Of a DNA stretch of 29,673 bases, positions 16,945 to 24,602 are shown piece by piece. The translations under genes and the position numbers were made by a program. Source of the DNA: CAYRTD01 sp964426915 (GTDB lineage Bacteria > Bacteroidota > Bacteroidia > Bacteroidales > GCA-2748055); the NCBI GenBank assembly GCA_964426915.1, contig CAYRTD010000032.1:1-29673 (forward strand). Direction: 5' to 3'. The notes beneath the pieces were generated by a model. The model did no database searches and was not told the DNA's origin. It worked only from the letters and a program-made list of their open reading frames with translations. Position 1 is the first letter of the stretch; each line of letters opens with the position of its first letter.

Positions 16945-17331
16945 ATGGTAAATTCAAAAAAAGGATTTGAAAACAAAACCTTCCTAATCGTCGAAGATGA
17001 TGCTGTGAGTTCTGAATTTCTTAAGGAAGTATTTGATGATATGGATGTTAATTTAGCATTTGCCCAATCGGGGGAAGAAGCTGTTTCTATATTTAAAAAG
17101 AATTCTGACAATATTTCTCTTGTTCTTATGGATATACGTCTTCCCGGACAGGATGGTTATAAAACCACGGAAATTATAAAAAAAATCAACAAAAACATTC
17201 CTGTTATTGCCCAGACTGCTCACGCGCTTCAGGGAGATGATGAACAAGCCCTCAGAGCGGGTTGCGACGATTATATATCCAAGCCTATAAGACCCAAAAT
17301 TTTATTGGAAAAGATAAGGAAATTACTTTAA
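16945..17331 (+). CDS. Single-domain response regulator (CheY-like receiver)
   Basis: A 128-residue stand-alone receiver. It has the acidic pair in FLIVEDDAV (Asp18, Asp19), the phospho-acceptor Asp63 in LVLMDIRLPGQDG, the switch Thr91 in VIAQTAHAL and Lys113 in YISKPIRP, so all active-site residues are present. There is no output domain, so it would act by protein contact or as a phosphorelay shuttle. ATG 16945 was chosen; a start at 16885 would add 20 residues rich in aromatics before the domain and precede the predicted transcription start. The nearest kinases lie 6 kb downstream, so its partner is unknown. Its position inside the sugar-oxidation cluster may be incidental. Confidence 0.9.
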   Translation: MVNSKKGFENKTFLIVEDDAVSSEFLKEVFDDMDVNLAFAQSGEEAVSIFKKNSDNISLVLMDIRLPGQDGYKTTEIIKKINKNIPVIAQTAHALQGDDEQALRAGCDDYISKPIRPKILLEKIRKLL

Positions 17332-17613
17332 TGGGCATTCTCTGCAATAAACGACGATCTGGGAGATGTACTGGTCCTTACTGTCTTTTATGATTCATAA
17401 ATATATCTAAAGTATATACTTACTTCCCTTGGTATATATGTTGTAGTGATCCTTGTTATTGTTTTGAAGATCTATCCTAACTTTCTTCATCTCTTTTGGT
17501 GGTATCGCAATAATTCAAACATTTTACCGGATGGAAACAAAAAACCATCACTTTATTTAGAATGAATGAAAATAAAGTATATTTTTGTTTCTGATTTAGA
17601 ATTTCTATCAAAA

Positions 17614-18609
17614 ATGAACGGAAAAAGTTTTATGAATACATCTGCCATTATTTTTATCCTTTCATTCATATTTATTTTTCTGTCCTGTAAAAATACAACA
17701 GAGGATATGGGAAGTACACAAGAAATGGAAGATGACAGGAAAGTGAGCTATATTGAAGGTACATCATCATTGTTAGGCGAGGGCAGTATATGGGATCATA
17801 AAAGGGAGATCCTTTACTGGATTGACATTGAAAGTAAACAACTTTTTGAATATGATCCCTTTAATGATACAAATACTGCATGGGAACTTCCTGGAAAAAT
17901 CGGGACAGTTGTTCCTGAAACCAAAAACACGGTTATTGCAGCTTTGAACGATGGCATTTACAGGAAATACTTTTCTCCTGATTCCCTGGAGTTCATTGCC
18001 AAACCCACTTCTTTGAAAGAAGAGGAAAGGTTTAATGACGGTAAATGTGATCCGCAAGGCCGCTTGTGGGTTGGAGCCATGAGAATACAAGGTAGAACCG
18101 GCGACTCACATTTATATAAATATGAGTCCGGCGCCGGATTTAGCGAAATGATTGACGGAGTTGCTATTTCAAACGGAATAGTCTGGTCTCTGGATGGGAA
18201 AACCATGTATTATATAGATACCCCGACAGGCAGGATTATGCAATATGATTTTGACCCCACAAGTGGCGAAATTAGCAATGGAAAAACGGCAGTTGAAATT
18301 CCAGACTCCCTGGGTCACCCTGATGGCATGACTATCGATGAAGAGGGAAAATTATGGGTCGGAATGTGGGGGGGGGATGCAGTTTGCCGTTTCGATCCCT
18401 TAAATGGCCATTTATCAGATAGAATAAAAGTTCCGGCGCTTAATATTACTTCCTGTGCATTCGGAGGAAAAAACCTTGAAACCTTGTTCATTACTACAGC
18501 AAGTGTTGGCATGAACGATGAACAGAGAGACCTGTATCCCCGGGCGGGAGGTCTCTTTAAGGTAACTCCCGGGGTTAAAGGTGTTAAAGCAAATTATTTC
18601 AGTGAATAA
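17614..18609 (+). CDS. SMP-30/gluconolactonase-like lipoprotein
   Basis: A 331-residue six-bladed propeller of the SMP-30/gluconolactonase/LRE family, which hydrolyses sugar lactones with a divalent metal. The metal-site signatures are visible: Glu in LLGEGSIWD, ERFNDGKCDPQGRLWVGAM, Asn in VAISNGIVWS and Asp in GHPDGMTIDEEGKLWVGMW. A lipoprotein signal precedes it (IIFILSFIFIFLSC, Cys25 with this start), so it is probably membrane-anchored in the envelope. Starts at 17566 and 17632 are also open; 17614 gives a compact signal peptide. A hydroxyacid dehydrogenase follows after 15 bases, so the two form an operon. A lactone made by a Gfo-type oxidoreductase would be a natural substrate. Confidence 0.9.
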   Translation: MNGKSFMNTSAIIFILSFIFIFLSCKNTTEDMGSTQEMEDDRKVSYIEGTSSLLGEGSIWDHKREILYWIDIESKQLFEYDPFNDTNTAWELPGKIGTVVPETKNTVIAALNDGIYRKYFSPDSLEFIAKPTSLKEEERFNDGKCDPQGRLWVGAMRIQGRTGDSHLYKYESGAGFSEMIDGVAISNGIVWSLDGKTMYYIDTPTGRIMQYDFDPTSGEISNGKTAVEIPDSLGHPDGMTIDEEGKLWVGMWGGDAVCRFDPLNGHLSDRIKVPALNITSCAFGGKNLETLFITTASVGMNDEQRDLYPRAGGLFKVTPGVKGVKANYFSE

Positions 18610-18624
18610 AATGAGTATAATAAA

Positions 18625-19572
18625 ATGATCAATATCGTATTTCTGGATGCAAAAACCGTAGGTGAAGTAGCAAATTTCAGAGTCCTTGAAAAACAAGGCA
18701 AGCTTAAGATATTCGAAACAACAGAACCGGAAGAAGTAGTTGAAAGATGTGAAGGTAGTGAAGTTGTTATAACCAATAAAGTTTTTCTATCACAAGATAT
18801 TCTAAAGCAGCTTCCCAGTTTGAAACTAATTTGTATTGCCGCAACGGGAATGAATAATGTAGATCTGGATTATGCAGGAAAAAATGGCATAAAAGTAAAA
18901 AATGTCCGGGGATATTCAACCGAATCGGTTGCCCAGCATACTTTTGCTATGCTGTTACACCTCGTGAACAAGACAGACTATTACAATAATTATGTAAAAT
19001 CGGGAGCCTATGCAAAATCCGATATATTTACACATATAGGGCGTCCCTTCTGGGAGTTAAGCGGCAAAAGACTTGGAATAATCGGACTTGGCACAATTGG
19101 AAGGCGTGTGGCCCAGATTGCTCAGGGCTTTGGTATGGAGGTCGTTTTTTACTCAACCACAGGACGAAACAATAATATCAATTACAAACGCTTTGATCTG
19201 GACACATTATTATCCACCTCCGATATCGTGAGCATTCATGCACCCCTGACAGAACAGACCAAGAATCTAATCAATTATGATAACATTCGGAAAATGAGAT
19301 CATGCGCAATTCTTCTGAATACCGGAAGAGGCGGTATTATAAATGAGGGTGATCTCGCCAGAGCCTTAAATGACAACCTGATCGGAGGGGCTGGGATTGA
19401 CGTTCTTGAAAATGAACCTGTAGAAGTCGGGAATCCTCTTCTTAAAATATATGATAAAGAAAAACTTCTTATCACACCACATGTGGCATGGACAAGCATT
19501 GAGGCCCGGCAAAGGCTAATTGACAGACTGGGAAAGAATATTGAGGATTTCAGAAATCAGCAGGGGGAATAA
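18625..19572 (+). CDS. D-2-hydroxyacid dehydrogenase (hydroxypyruvate/glyoxylate reductase-like)
   Basis: A 315-residue cytoplasmic NAD(P)-dependent dehydrogenase. The nucleotide motif LGIIGLGTIGRRVAQIAQGF is followed by the catalytic Arg in ILLNTGRGGIINEGDLARAL, the Glu in IDVLENEPV and the His in LLITPHVAWTS, the full R-E-H triad. The best family match by eye is glycerate dehydrogenase/hydroxypyruvate reductase, but substrate cannot be fixed from motifs. It lies 15 bases after the SMP-30 gene and is the last gene before a strong terminator. As the only cytoplasmic enzyme of the sugar cluster, it might reduce a 2-keto acid derived from aldonic acid breakdown (inference). Confidence 0.9.
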   Translation: MINIVFLDAKTVGEVANFRVLEKQGKLKIFETTEPEEVVERCEGSEVVITNKVFLSQDILKQLPSLKLICIAATGMNNVDLDYAGKNGIKVKNVRGYSTESVAQHTFAMLLHLVNKTDYYNNYVKSGAYAKSDIFTHIGRPFWELSGKRLGIIGLGTIGRRVAQIAQGFGMEVVFYSTTGRNNNINYKRFDLDTLLSTSDIVSIHAPLTEQTKNLINYDNIRKMRSCAILLNTGRGGIINEGDLARALNDNLIGGAGIDVLENEPVEVGNPLLKIYDKEKLLITPHVAWTSIEARQRLIDRLGKNIEDFRNQQGE

Positions 19573-19587
19573 AGGAAGCATTTATAA

Positions 19588-19622
19588 AAAAAGGGCATCC
19601 TTAATAGAATGCCCTTTATTTA
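19588..19622. terminator. Bidirectional terminator between convergent genes
   Basis: AAAGGGCATCC and the matching AATGCCCTTT form a near-perfect stem around a short loop, with A and T runs on both sides. It separates the hydroxyacid dehydrogenase (plus) from the second DUF1080 gene (minus) and can serve both. Confidence 0.88.
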
Positions 19623-19641
19623 TAAAATCATGACAAAAATA

Positions 19642-20424
19642 TTAATCAACGCCGAGATCCTTGATCATAATATTTCTGAACCATACATCATTTCCGTGAT
19701 CTTGCAGACCAATATAACCTTCTACATATTTACCGAATTCCGGAAATTCAGCAAACTTTGAATTTGCAACCATTTCTTCCCAATCCGGTGTTCCGAGATG
19801 ATATTCAACAACCACTTCGCCGTTCTGCTTATGGATAACCGTACCCTGATAGACCATGATTTCGGCTGAATTCCATTCACCCGCTGGATTAGCGTTCTGT
19901 GGTTTTGCGGGGATCAGATCATACAGTGAGCCAGCCTGGCGGTTGCCATCTTCACCAAGATTTGCATCAAGATGTCTTTCATTATCCAGAATCTGCATTT
20001 CAGGGGCAGATTTCCATATAGGCTCTCCTTCCAGTTCTCTCGCCAGATAAAAGATACCACTGTTTCCTCCTTTGGAAATCTTCCATTCTAGCTTAAGATG
20101 AAAATCTTTGAATTTTTGATCATAAATAATATCTCCACCAGATCCGCCGGCTTCTCCATGACCGGACCCCAAGCATTTGAGTGCGTCATCTTCTATTATC
20201 CAGCCGCTCTCAGGGAAAGATTCTTCTCCATAATTTCTCCATCCTTCGGTGTCTTCGCCATTGAACATAACGATCCATCCCTCATCTTCTGCAGGAGAGA
20301 TTTCTTCTTCAGGTTCTGTAGTCGACTGTGTTCCTTCTTCCGGATTCTGCTTGCAGGAAACTAAAACGAGTCCACCCAGCATAACAGCAAAAAGAATAAA
20401 GAATAATGATTTTAGGTTTTTCAT
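19642..20424 (-). CDS. DUF1080 lipoprotein (3-keto-glycoside hydrolase family)
   Basis: A 260-residue envelope lipoprotein: the signal KSLFFILFAVMLGGLVLVSC ends at the lipidated Cys24, followed by an acidic, Ser/Thr-rich linker of about 25 residues. The DUF1080 domain starts at GWIVMFNGEDTEGWRNYG and includes FHLKLEWKISKGGNSGIFYL, PEMQILDNERH, RQAGSLYDLIPAKPQNANPAGEWNSAEI and the closing IGLQDHGNDVWFRNIMI. It is a distant paralogue of the exported DUF1080 protein at 15841-16581, differing in anchoring and having a longer insert after the Asp/Glu-rich stretch. Two family members in one locus suggests different linkages or substrates. It is transcribed alone on the minus strand. Confidence 0.9.
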   Translation of the reverse strand: MKNLKSLFFILFAVMLGGLVLVSCKQNPEEGTQSTTEPEEEISPAEDEGWIVMFNGEDTEGWRNYGEESFPESGWIIEDDALKCLGSGHGEAGGSGGDIIYDQKFKDFHLKLEWKISKGGNSGIFYLARELEGEPIWKSAPEMQILDNERHLDANLGEDGNRQAGSLYDLIPAKPQNANPAGEWNSAEIMVYQGTVIHKQNGEVVVEYHLGTPDWEEMVANSKFAEFPEFGKYVEGYIGLQDHGNDVWFRNIMIKDLGVD

Positions 20425-20718
20425 AGTTGCTTAATATTTATCAGTTATTAATAATTATTTTTTTGTGGTTATAAATTTCTTTAAAAAAATCAGATTTAAC
20501 AAATAATGTAAGCTCATATATTTGGGTTCACAAAGTATTTTGATGAAAACATATAAAAAATTCATTTATTTTCCATTTTGGTGCCCGGACTCGTATACTC
20601 AGGTATAGAAAAACTCGCTGGTAAAAAGGATCAGAAAAAAATAGCTGTCATTTTTTTTTGTATACACAAGGTATATTTCACAAAAAAATTGTAAATTGTA
20701 GTGCTTTCATCTATCATT

Positions 20719-20778
20719 AGGTTAATTTAGGGTTAACCTAAAACAGAAGGTGCATATTCTCAAAATATGCACCTTTTT
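20719..20778 (+). terminator. Orphan terminator hairpin, possibly ending a small RNA
   Basis: AGGTGCATATT and AATATGCACCT pair perfectly with a four to five base loop and are followed by TTTTT, a plus-strand intrinsic terminator (about 20748-20778). Just before it, AGGTTAA / TTAACCT (20719-20740) forms another small stem. No plus-strand gene precedes it within 1 kb, since 19642-20424 is on the minus strand. The right end of repeat copy D joins directly onto its T-tract. A small RNA or a relic of a lost gene are both possible. Confidence 0.6.
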
Positions 20779-20779
20779 A

Positions 20780-21233
20780 GTGTCTTTCCATAATGTCCGA
20801 AATACTCATTCAGTGTTAAATCAGTGAGCCTATGATTTTGGCCCTTCAAAATCATTTAGTCGAACTGATCCCGTCCCGAAAGCTTTCGGGAGATAGCCGA
20901 GGGATCTCATCAGCAGCATTTCCCGGAGTACCCAGGACAGGCGTGACCGCGTTCGCATGAAGGCGCAGCGCAGAGTAGCTTCTACGCTCGCGGAAAGCTT
21001 CAGCGACAGCGTGCGGTTGCGAAGCTCGTTATCACTCGGTTCTGTGTTGTTGCAACCGCGTGTCGCTGAAGCTTTAGCGGTTGTACGCCCCCGCAAAAAC
21101 GGGGCAGGCCCGTCTGCCATTGCACTGGCCATCCCGAGGCGGGCAGGCTTGATCTCGAACATTAGCTTCGCTGAGCTCACCGCCATTTGGCGGATTCGGT
21201 TATAATCCAAACACTTTACTCTATTGACAGACA
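20780..21233 (-). repeat. Interspersed element, copy D (454 bp, long form)
   Basis: Read on the minus strand it begins TGTCTGTCAATAGAGT and ends GGACATTATGGAAAGACAC. The flanks on the plus strand are CTTTTTA (20773-20779) and CTTCTTA (21234-21240), a 6/7 direct repeat. After the shared left block (CCGCCAAATGGCGG, GAGCTCAGCGAAGC, TTCGAGATCAAG) it carries about 320 extra bases, GC-richer than the surroundings, partly shared with copy A (GGGCCTGCCCCGTTTTTG, CGAACGCGGTCACG). A 134-codon frame spans it but is not judged a gene. It ends about 100 bases before the start of the TPR gene. Confidence 0.88.
20994..21075. repeat. Long hairpin inside element copy D
   Basis: Arms of 27 and 24 bases (20994-21020 and 21052-21075) are nearly perfect complements; for example AAAGCTTCAGCGACA faces TGTCGCTGAAGCTTT and GCGGTTGC faces GCAACCGC. 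The loop is 31 bases. It is present only in this copy and could be a nested older insertion or a folded RNA module. Confidence 0.8.
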
Positions 21234-21333
21234 CTTCTTAGATAAAAAATTCTTTTTTTATGCAATGTTTTTTCCGAAATGTTGTATATTATTCAACATA
21301 ACGCCTTATAAAAATCTGTTAAAAACCGTCAAT

Positions 21334-22725
21334 ATGAAAAAAATCTTTCTTTTCCTGAGTGTGTTTTTGGCTACTACACTAATGGCACAGAATTATAGCA
21401 GAATAGAAAAGAGGGCGAATAATTATTATGAAAACGAAGAGTATTCCATGGCTCTCCCCTTATATGATTCATTGCTTAATCAGTTTCCTGAAAATACATT
21501 TTATCTCACAAGAATGGGAGATTGTTATTTCCATACTGGAAAAACAGAGAAAGCAATAAAAAAATACCATAAAGCCTATAATGCAGATGGTAAATATGCG
21601 GATGCTGTTTTCAAACTGGGATCAGCCTATGACAGGCTTGGTAAAGCAGATAGCGCTATATACTTCTTTAAAGACTATCTTAAAATCAGACCTGAGGATC
21701 CAAATGGCTATAACCGTCTGGCAATTGTCTACATGAGCAAACCGGGGTATGAGGACTCGGCAGTGAATGTATCGGAAAGAGGAATCAAAACAGAACCTAA
21801 AAATCCCCGGCCCTACTATATTAACGCTATGGCCTATCTGAATAAATCCCGGCCGGTTGATGCGATTTTTGCTGCACGTGAAGGACTCAAACATGATTCC
21901 AGCTATTCTATGTTGTATATGCCTCTGGGAATAGGACACCTCAGAAGAGGGAACTATAAGGAAGCAAATGAATTCCTCGAGAAAGGAATGTCCCTGTCGG
22001 ATGATAAAGGGATATTTGTTGAATATGCATCTTTTTCCAGGGTTCTTCGGAACACTGATAAAAAACAGATAAAACAGGCTGACAATAACAAGATATATTT
22101 CAGTAAGATTAATACCCGCGACATTGAAAAATTGATAAAAGAAGTACGAAACGAAAAAAGTGATTATTATTACCCCGACATGCTAAGGAAGTTTAATGAC
22201 AATACCCTCAGCTTTAGCCTGGATGAGTTTTTCATGTTGTATATCGGTTATACCACGGATAAAAATTATAAACCTTATTTTCCCGAGAATGAAGAACTTA
22301 TTCAGCTATGGGAGGATAAAATGTATATTGAATATCTTGATAAGGGAGAAAAATATCTTCTCGAACATCCCGTAAGCTTTCATATTTATCTGAAAATGGC
22401 CACTATAGCCGATTACCTTGATCTTTCTGAAGAGCATTATAAGTATTCTTTTCAGTACCAGGGCTTTCTTAATGCCGTTATGGCTTCGGGCAGTGGAAGA
22501 TCGACAAAAGATGCCATGATCATTTGCTATCCATGGCATGAAAATACGGTTATGTCGGAAATGGGACTGGAAGTTCTGGAGCAGACAATGCTTAAAGAAA
22601 AAGATCAGGTTTTTGAACATGTAACAGGACGGGATGTCGGTGGGTACAAAAAGGATGTTTTTTTTAATATCACAATAGCTTACCGGGCACTCGAAAAAGC
22701 ATTGAAACAGGATAAAGGAAAATGA
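21334..22725 (+). CDS. Secreted TPR-repeat protein
   Basis: A 463-residue protein with a signal peptide (KKIFLFLSVFLATTLMAQ, cleavage near residue 18). At least five TPR-like helical repeats follow between about residues 20 and 240, with typical patterns such as YYENEEYSMALPLYDSLLNQ, GKTEKAIKKYHKAYNAD, GKADSAIYFFKDYLKIRP and GNYKEANEFLEKGMSL. The second half (from about residue 250) has no recognised domain. ATG 21334 was chosen; the frame opens at 21187 inside repeat copy D, which is not credible as coding. Such proteins serve as periplasmic scaffolds; partners are unknown. It converges on the REC-PAS kinase gene with a 119-base gap holding two copies of TTCCTTCAGATCA. Confidence 0.85.
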   Translation: MKKIFLFLSVFLATTLMAQNYSRIEKRANNYYENEEYSMALPLYDSLLNQFPENTFYLTRMGDCYFHTGKTEKAIKKYHKAYNADGKYADAVFKLGSAYDRLGKADSAIYFFKDYLKIRPEDPNGYNRLAIVYMSKPGYEDSAVNVSERGIKTEPKNPRPYYINAMAYLNKSRPVDAIFAAREGLKHDSSYSMLYMPLGIGHLRRGNYKEANEFLEKGMSLSDDKGIFVEYASFSRVLRNTDKKQIKQADNNKIYFSKINTRDIEKLIKEVRNEKSDYYYPDMLRKFNDNTLSFSLDEFFMLYIGYTTDKNYKPYFPENEELIQLWEDKMYIEYLDKGEKYLLEHPVSFHIYLKMATIADYLDLSEEHYKYSFQYQGFLNAVMASGSGRSTKDAMIICYPWHENTVMSEMGLEVLEQTMLKEKDQVFEHVTGRDVGGYKKDVFFNITIAYRALEKALKQDKGK

Positions 22726-22782
22726 TTCAGTATATTAACATTTTTTTTAAAAATCAGATTGATCCGGTTCCGGCATAAATAT

Positions 22783-22823
22783 TTCCTTCAGATCAGAATC
22801 ATGGCTATAATTCCTTCAGATCA
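22783..22823 (+). repeat. Pair of 13-bp direct repeats
   Basis: TTCCTTCAGATCA occurs at 22783-22795 and again at 22811-22823, 28 bases apart start to start, in the gap between two convergent genes. Significance is unknown; a small local duplication is likely. Confidence 0.6.
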
Positions 22824-22844
22824 TTAACCACAAGTCCTGGTTTC

Positions 22845-24425
22845 TCAAAATTGTTTTTCTTTCAGGCTGAATCGAAATCCATTTAAAGCCGGGGATCTTT
22901 CTTCTACAGTTTTCCCGCCTTTCACATAAGGGATCTCGAAATAAAAATCTGTCCCTCTTTCAAGCTCCGAGTCAAACCACATCCGGCCATTCATTGCTTC
23001 AACTATTCCCCGGCAAATGGTCAGTCCCAGGCCATTGCCACCCGAAGATCGTCTGGCAGCATTTTCTGATTGCCGGAATCTCTCAAAAATAATTTTCTCT
23101 GACGATTTTGGGATCCCCGTGCCTGTATCTTTAACAAAGAACCTTAAGCTGTCCTTTGTTATGAGCTCGTAACCGAATTCAATCTTACCTTCATCCGTAA
23201 ATTTAAAAGCATTGGATAATAAATTATAAAACAACTGTTTCATACGGTTTTTATCGGTAAATATTATGGCCTCTTCTAGGTTCATCTGGCATGTTAGACT
23301 CAGAAGTATAGACCGGTTTTTGTACTTTTCATTATTATCAAAAAATATATATAGTTCATGTAAAACTTCATTGATATTAAAAAGTTCGGGTCTGAGTTCG
23401 AACTGACCTGTCTCGATCCGCGACACCTCAATAAGATCATCGATAATAGAAAGCAAGTGATTACCCGAATCCTCTATTATTTTAATATAGATATTCTTTT
23501 CTTCATCATTGATCTCATTTTTTTTCAACAAAGACGTAAAACCCATGATCCCGTTCAGGGGTGTGCGAATCTCATGGCTAAGGTTTTCAAGGAAAGCGGT
23601 CTTTAACCGATCGGACTCCTCCGCACGTTCCTTGGCCAGCAATAATTCTTTTTCAGCGTTCTTTCTTTCCGCTATATCTGAAAAGATAACCTGTGCTGCC
23701 GGGTATCCGTGAAAAGTAATGGGGGAAAATGCGACTTCCAATATCAGCTCACTTCCCTGAAGATTTATGAATTTTAATTCTTTTAAAGCTGCTGTATTTT
23801 GACCTCTATAGTTCTTTTCGATGCTGTGGAGAACTTCATCCCTGTAGGCCGGATCGATATTTTCGAATAGTTTAACACCAATAAAGCTTCCTTCTTCTGA
23901 TCCTGTAATCAGTTTTGCTGCCTGCCTGTTGTGATAAAAAACCCTACCTCTCGCAAGCACCATTATTCCGTATGGGGAAGAATCTGCCAGTATACGGTAA
24001 TTATTTTCACTTTCCTGTAAAGTCCTCAGGGCCAAATCTTTTTCCCTCTTCATTTTCAACCTGTTCATGCAGGATTCAATTACCGGGATCAATCTGTATA
24101 TATTTTCCTTAAGAACATACTCCCAGGCGCCTTTTTTTATTACTTCAACAGCAATTTCATCAGACAGATTACCTGTGACCATTATTATTGGAATTCCCGG
24201 ATAGTTATTGCCTGAAAGCTGAATGACTTCAAGACCATGGAATGAGGGTGAAAAATAGTCGGTAAGGATAATATCTATATTTTCCCTTTCGAGTACTAAC
24301 TGAAATTCATTCTTTTTCTCAACCCGGTAGATCCTGTCAACCATATCCTTCTCCTCGAGGATGGCTTTTACCATCTCAAAATCTGTAGGATTATCTTCAA
24401 CATAAAGTATCCTTAACTTTTTCAT
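22845..24425 (-). CDS. Cytoplasmic REC-PAS sensor histidine kinase
   Basis: A 526-residue kinase. An N-terminal receiver (about residues 1-120) has Asp10-Asn12 region VEDN, phospho-acceptor Asp56 in IILTDYFSP, Thr84 in MVTGN and Lys106 in YVLKEN. A PAS domain (about 140-260) ends in the usual DIAERKNAEKELLLAKERAE linker. Then come the HisKA domain with LENLSHEIRTPLNGIMGF, the N-box RMKQLFYNLLSNAFKF, VKDTGTGIP and GNGLGLTICRG of the ATPase domain. No membrane segment is seen, so input probably arrives by phosphorylation of the receiver. ATG 24425 was chosen; the frame extends three codons to a TTG. It lies downstream of a membrane PAS-kinase on the same strand, 170 bases away and separated by repeat copy C. 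Confidence 0.92.
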   Translation of the reverse strand: MKKLRILYVEDNPTDFEMVKAILEEKDMVDRIYRVEKKNEFQLVLERENIDIILTDYFSPSFHGLEVIQLSGNNYPGIPIIMVTGNLSDEIAVEVIKKGAWEYVLKENIYRLIPVIESCMNRLKMKREKDLALRTLQESENNYRILADSSPYGIMVLARGRVFYHNRQAAKLITGSEEGSFIGVKLFENIDPAYRDEVLHSIEKNYRGQNTAALKELKFINLQGSELILEVAFSPITFHGYPAAQVIFSDIAERKNAEKELLLAKERAEESDRLKTAFLENLSHEIRTPLNGIMGFTSLLKKNEINDEEKNIYIKIIEDSGNHLLSIIDDLIEVSRIETGQFELRPELFNINEVLHELYIFFDNNEKYKNRSILLSLTCQMNLEEAIIFTDKNRMKQLFYNLLSNAFKFTDEGKIEFGYELITKDSLRFFVKDTGTGIPKSSEKIIFERFRQSENAARRSSGGNGLGLTICRGIVEAMNGRMWFDSELERGTDFYFEIPYVKGGKTVEERSPALNGFRFSLKEKQF

Positions 24426-24526
24426 CCCTGCCAAATATCTGTGATCCTGTTTTATCTTAATTCTATATACTGTCTATATGATAACATCCAATGAACTGTC
24501 AGATAAAGAATATTATCTATTATTTA

Positions 24527-24572
24527 GTGTCAGTCCATAATGTCCAATATCTGCGTTGCTTCAAAAAACGAG
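24527..24572 (-). repeat. Interspersed element, copy C (right-end fragment)
   Basis: On the minus strand it reads GCAACGCAGATATTGGACAT and then TATGGACTGACAC, flanked by TAAATAA. This matches the right ends of copies E and F. Left of that only TTCGAACTC resembles the shared TTCGAGATC block, and no left terminal repeat is found. It lies just after the stop codon of the membrane PAS-kinase. Confidence 0.75.
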
Positions 24573-24602
24573 TTCGAAGTTTCATTTCCAAAGAAAAAAT
24601 AT

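Noticed and set aside
20575..20640. tRNA-like stretch GGTGCCCGGACTCG in the spacer
   Set aside because: No T-loop sequence, no cloverleaf pairing and no acceptor stem could be formed.
20830..21234. 134-codon minus-strand frame across element copy D
   Set aside because: It lies wholly inside the repeat, crosses the long inverted repeat, starts in the terminal repeat and has no protein-like pattern. Copy A does not preserve the frame.
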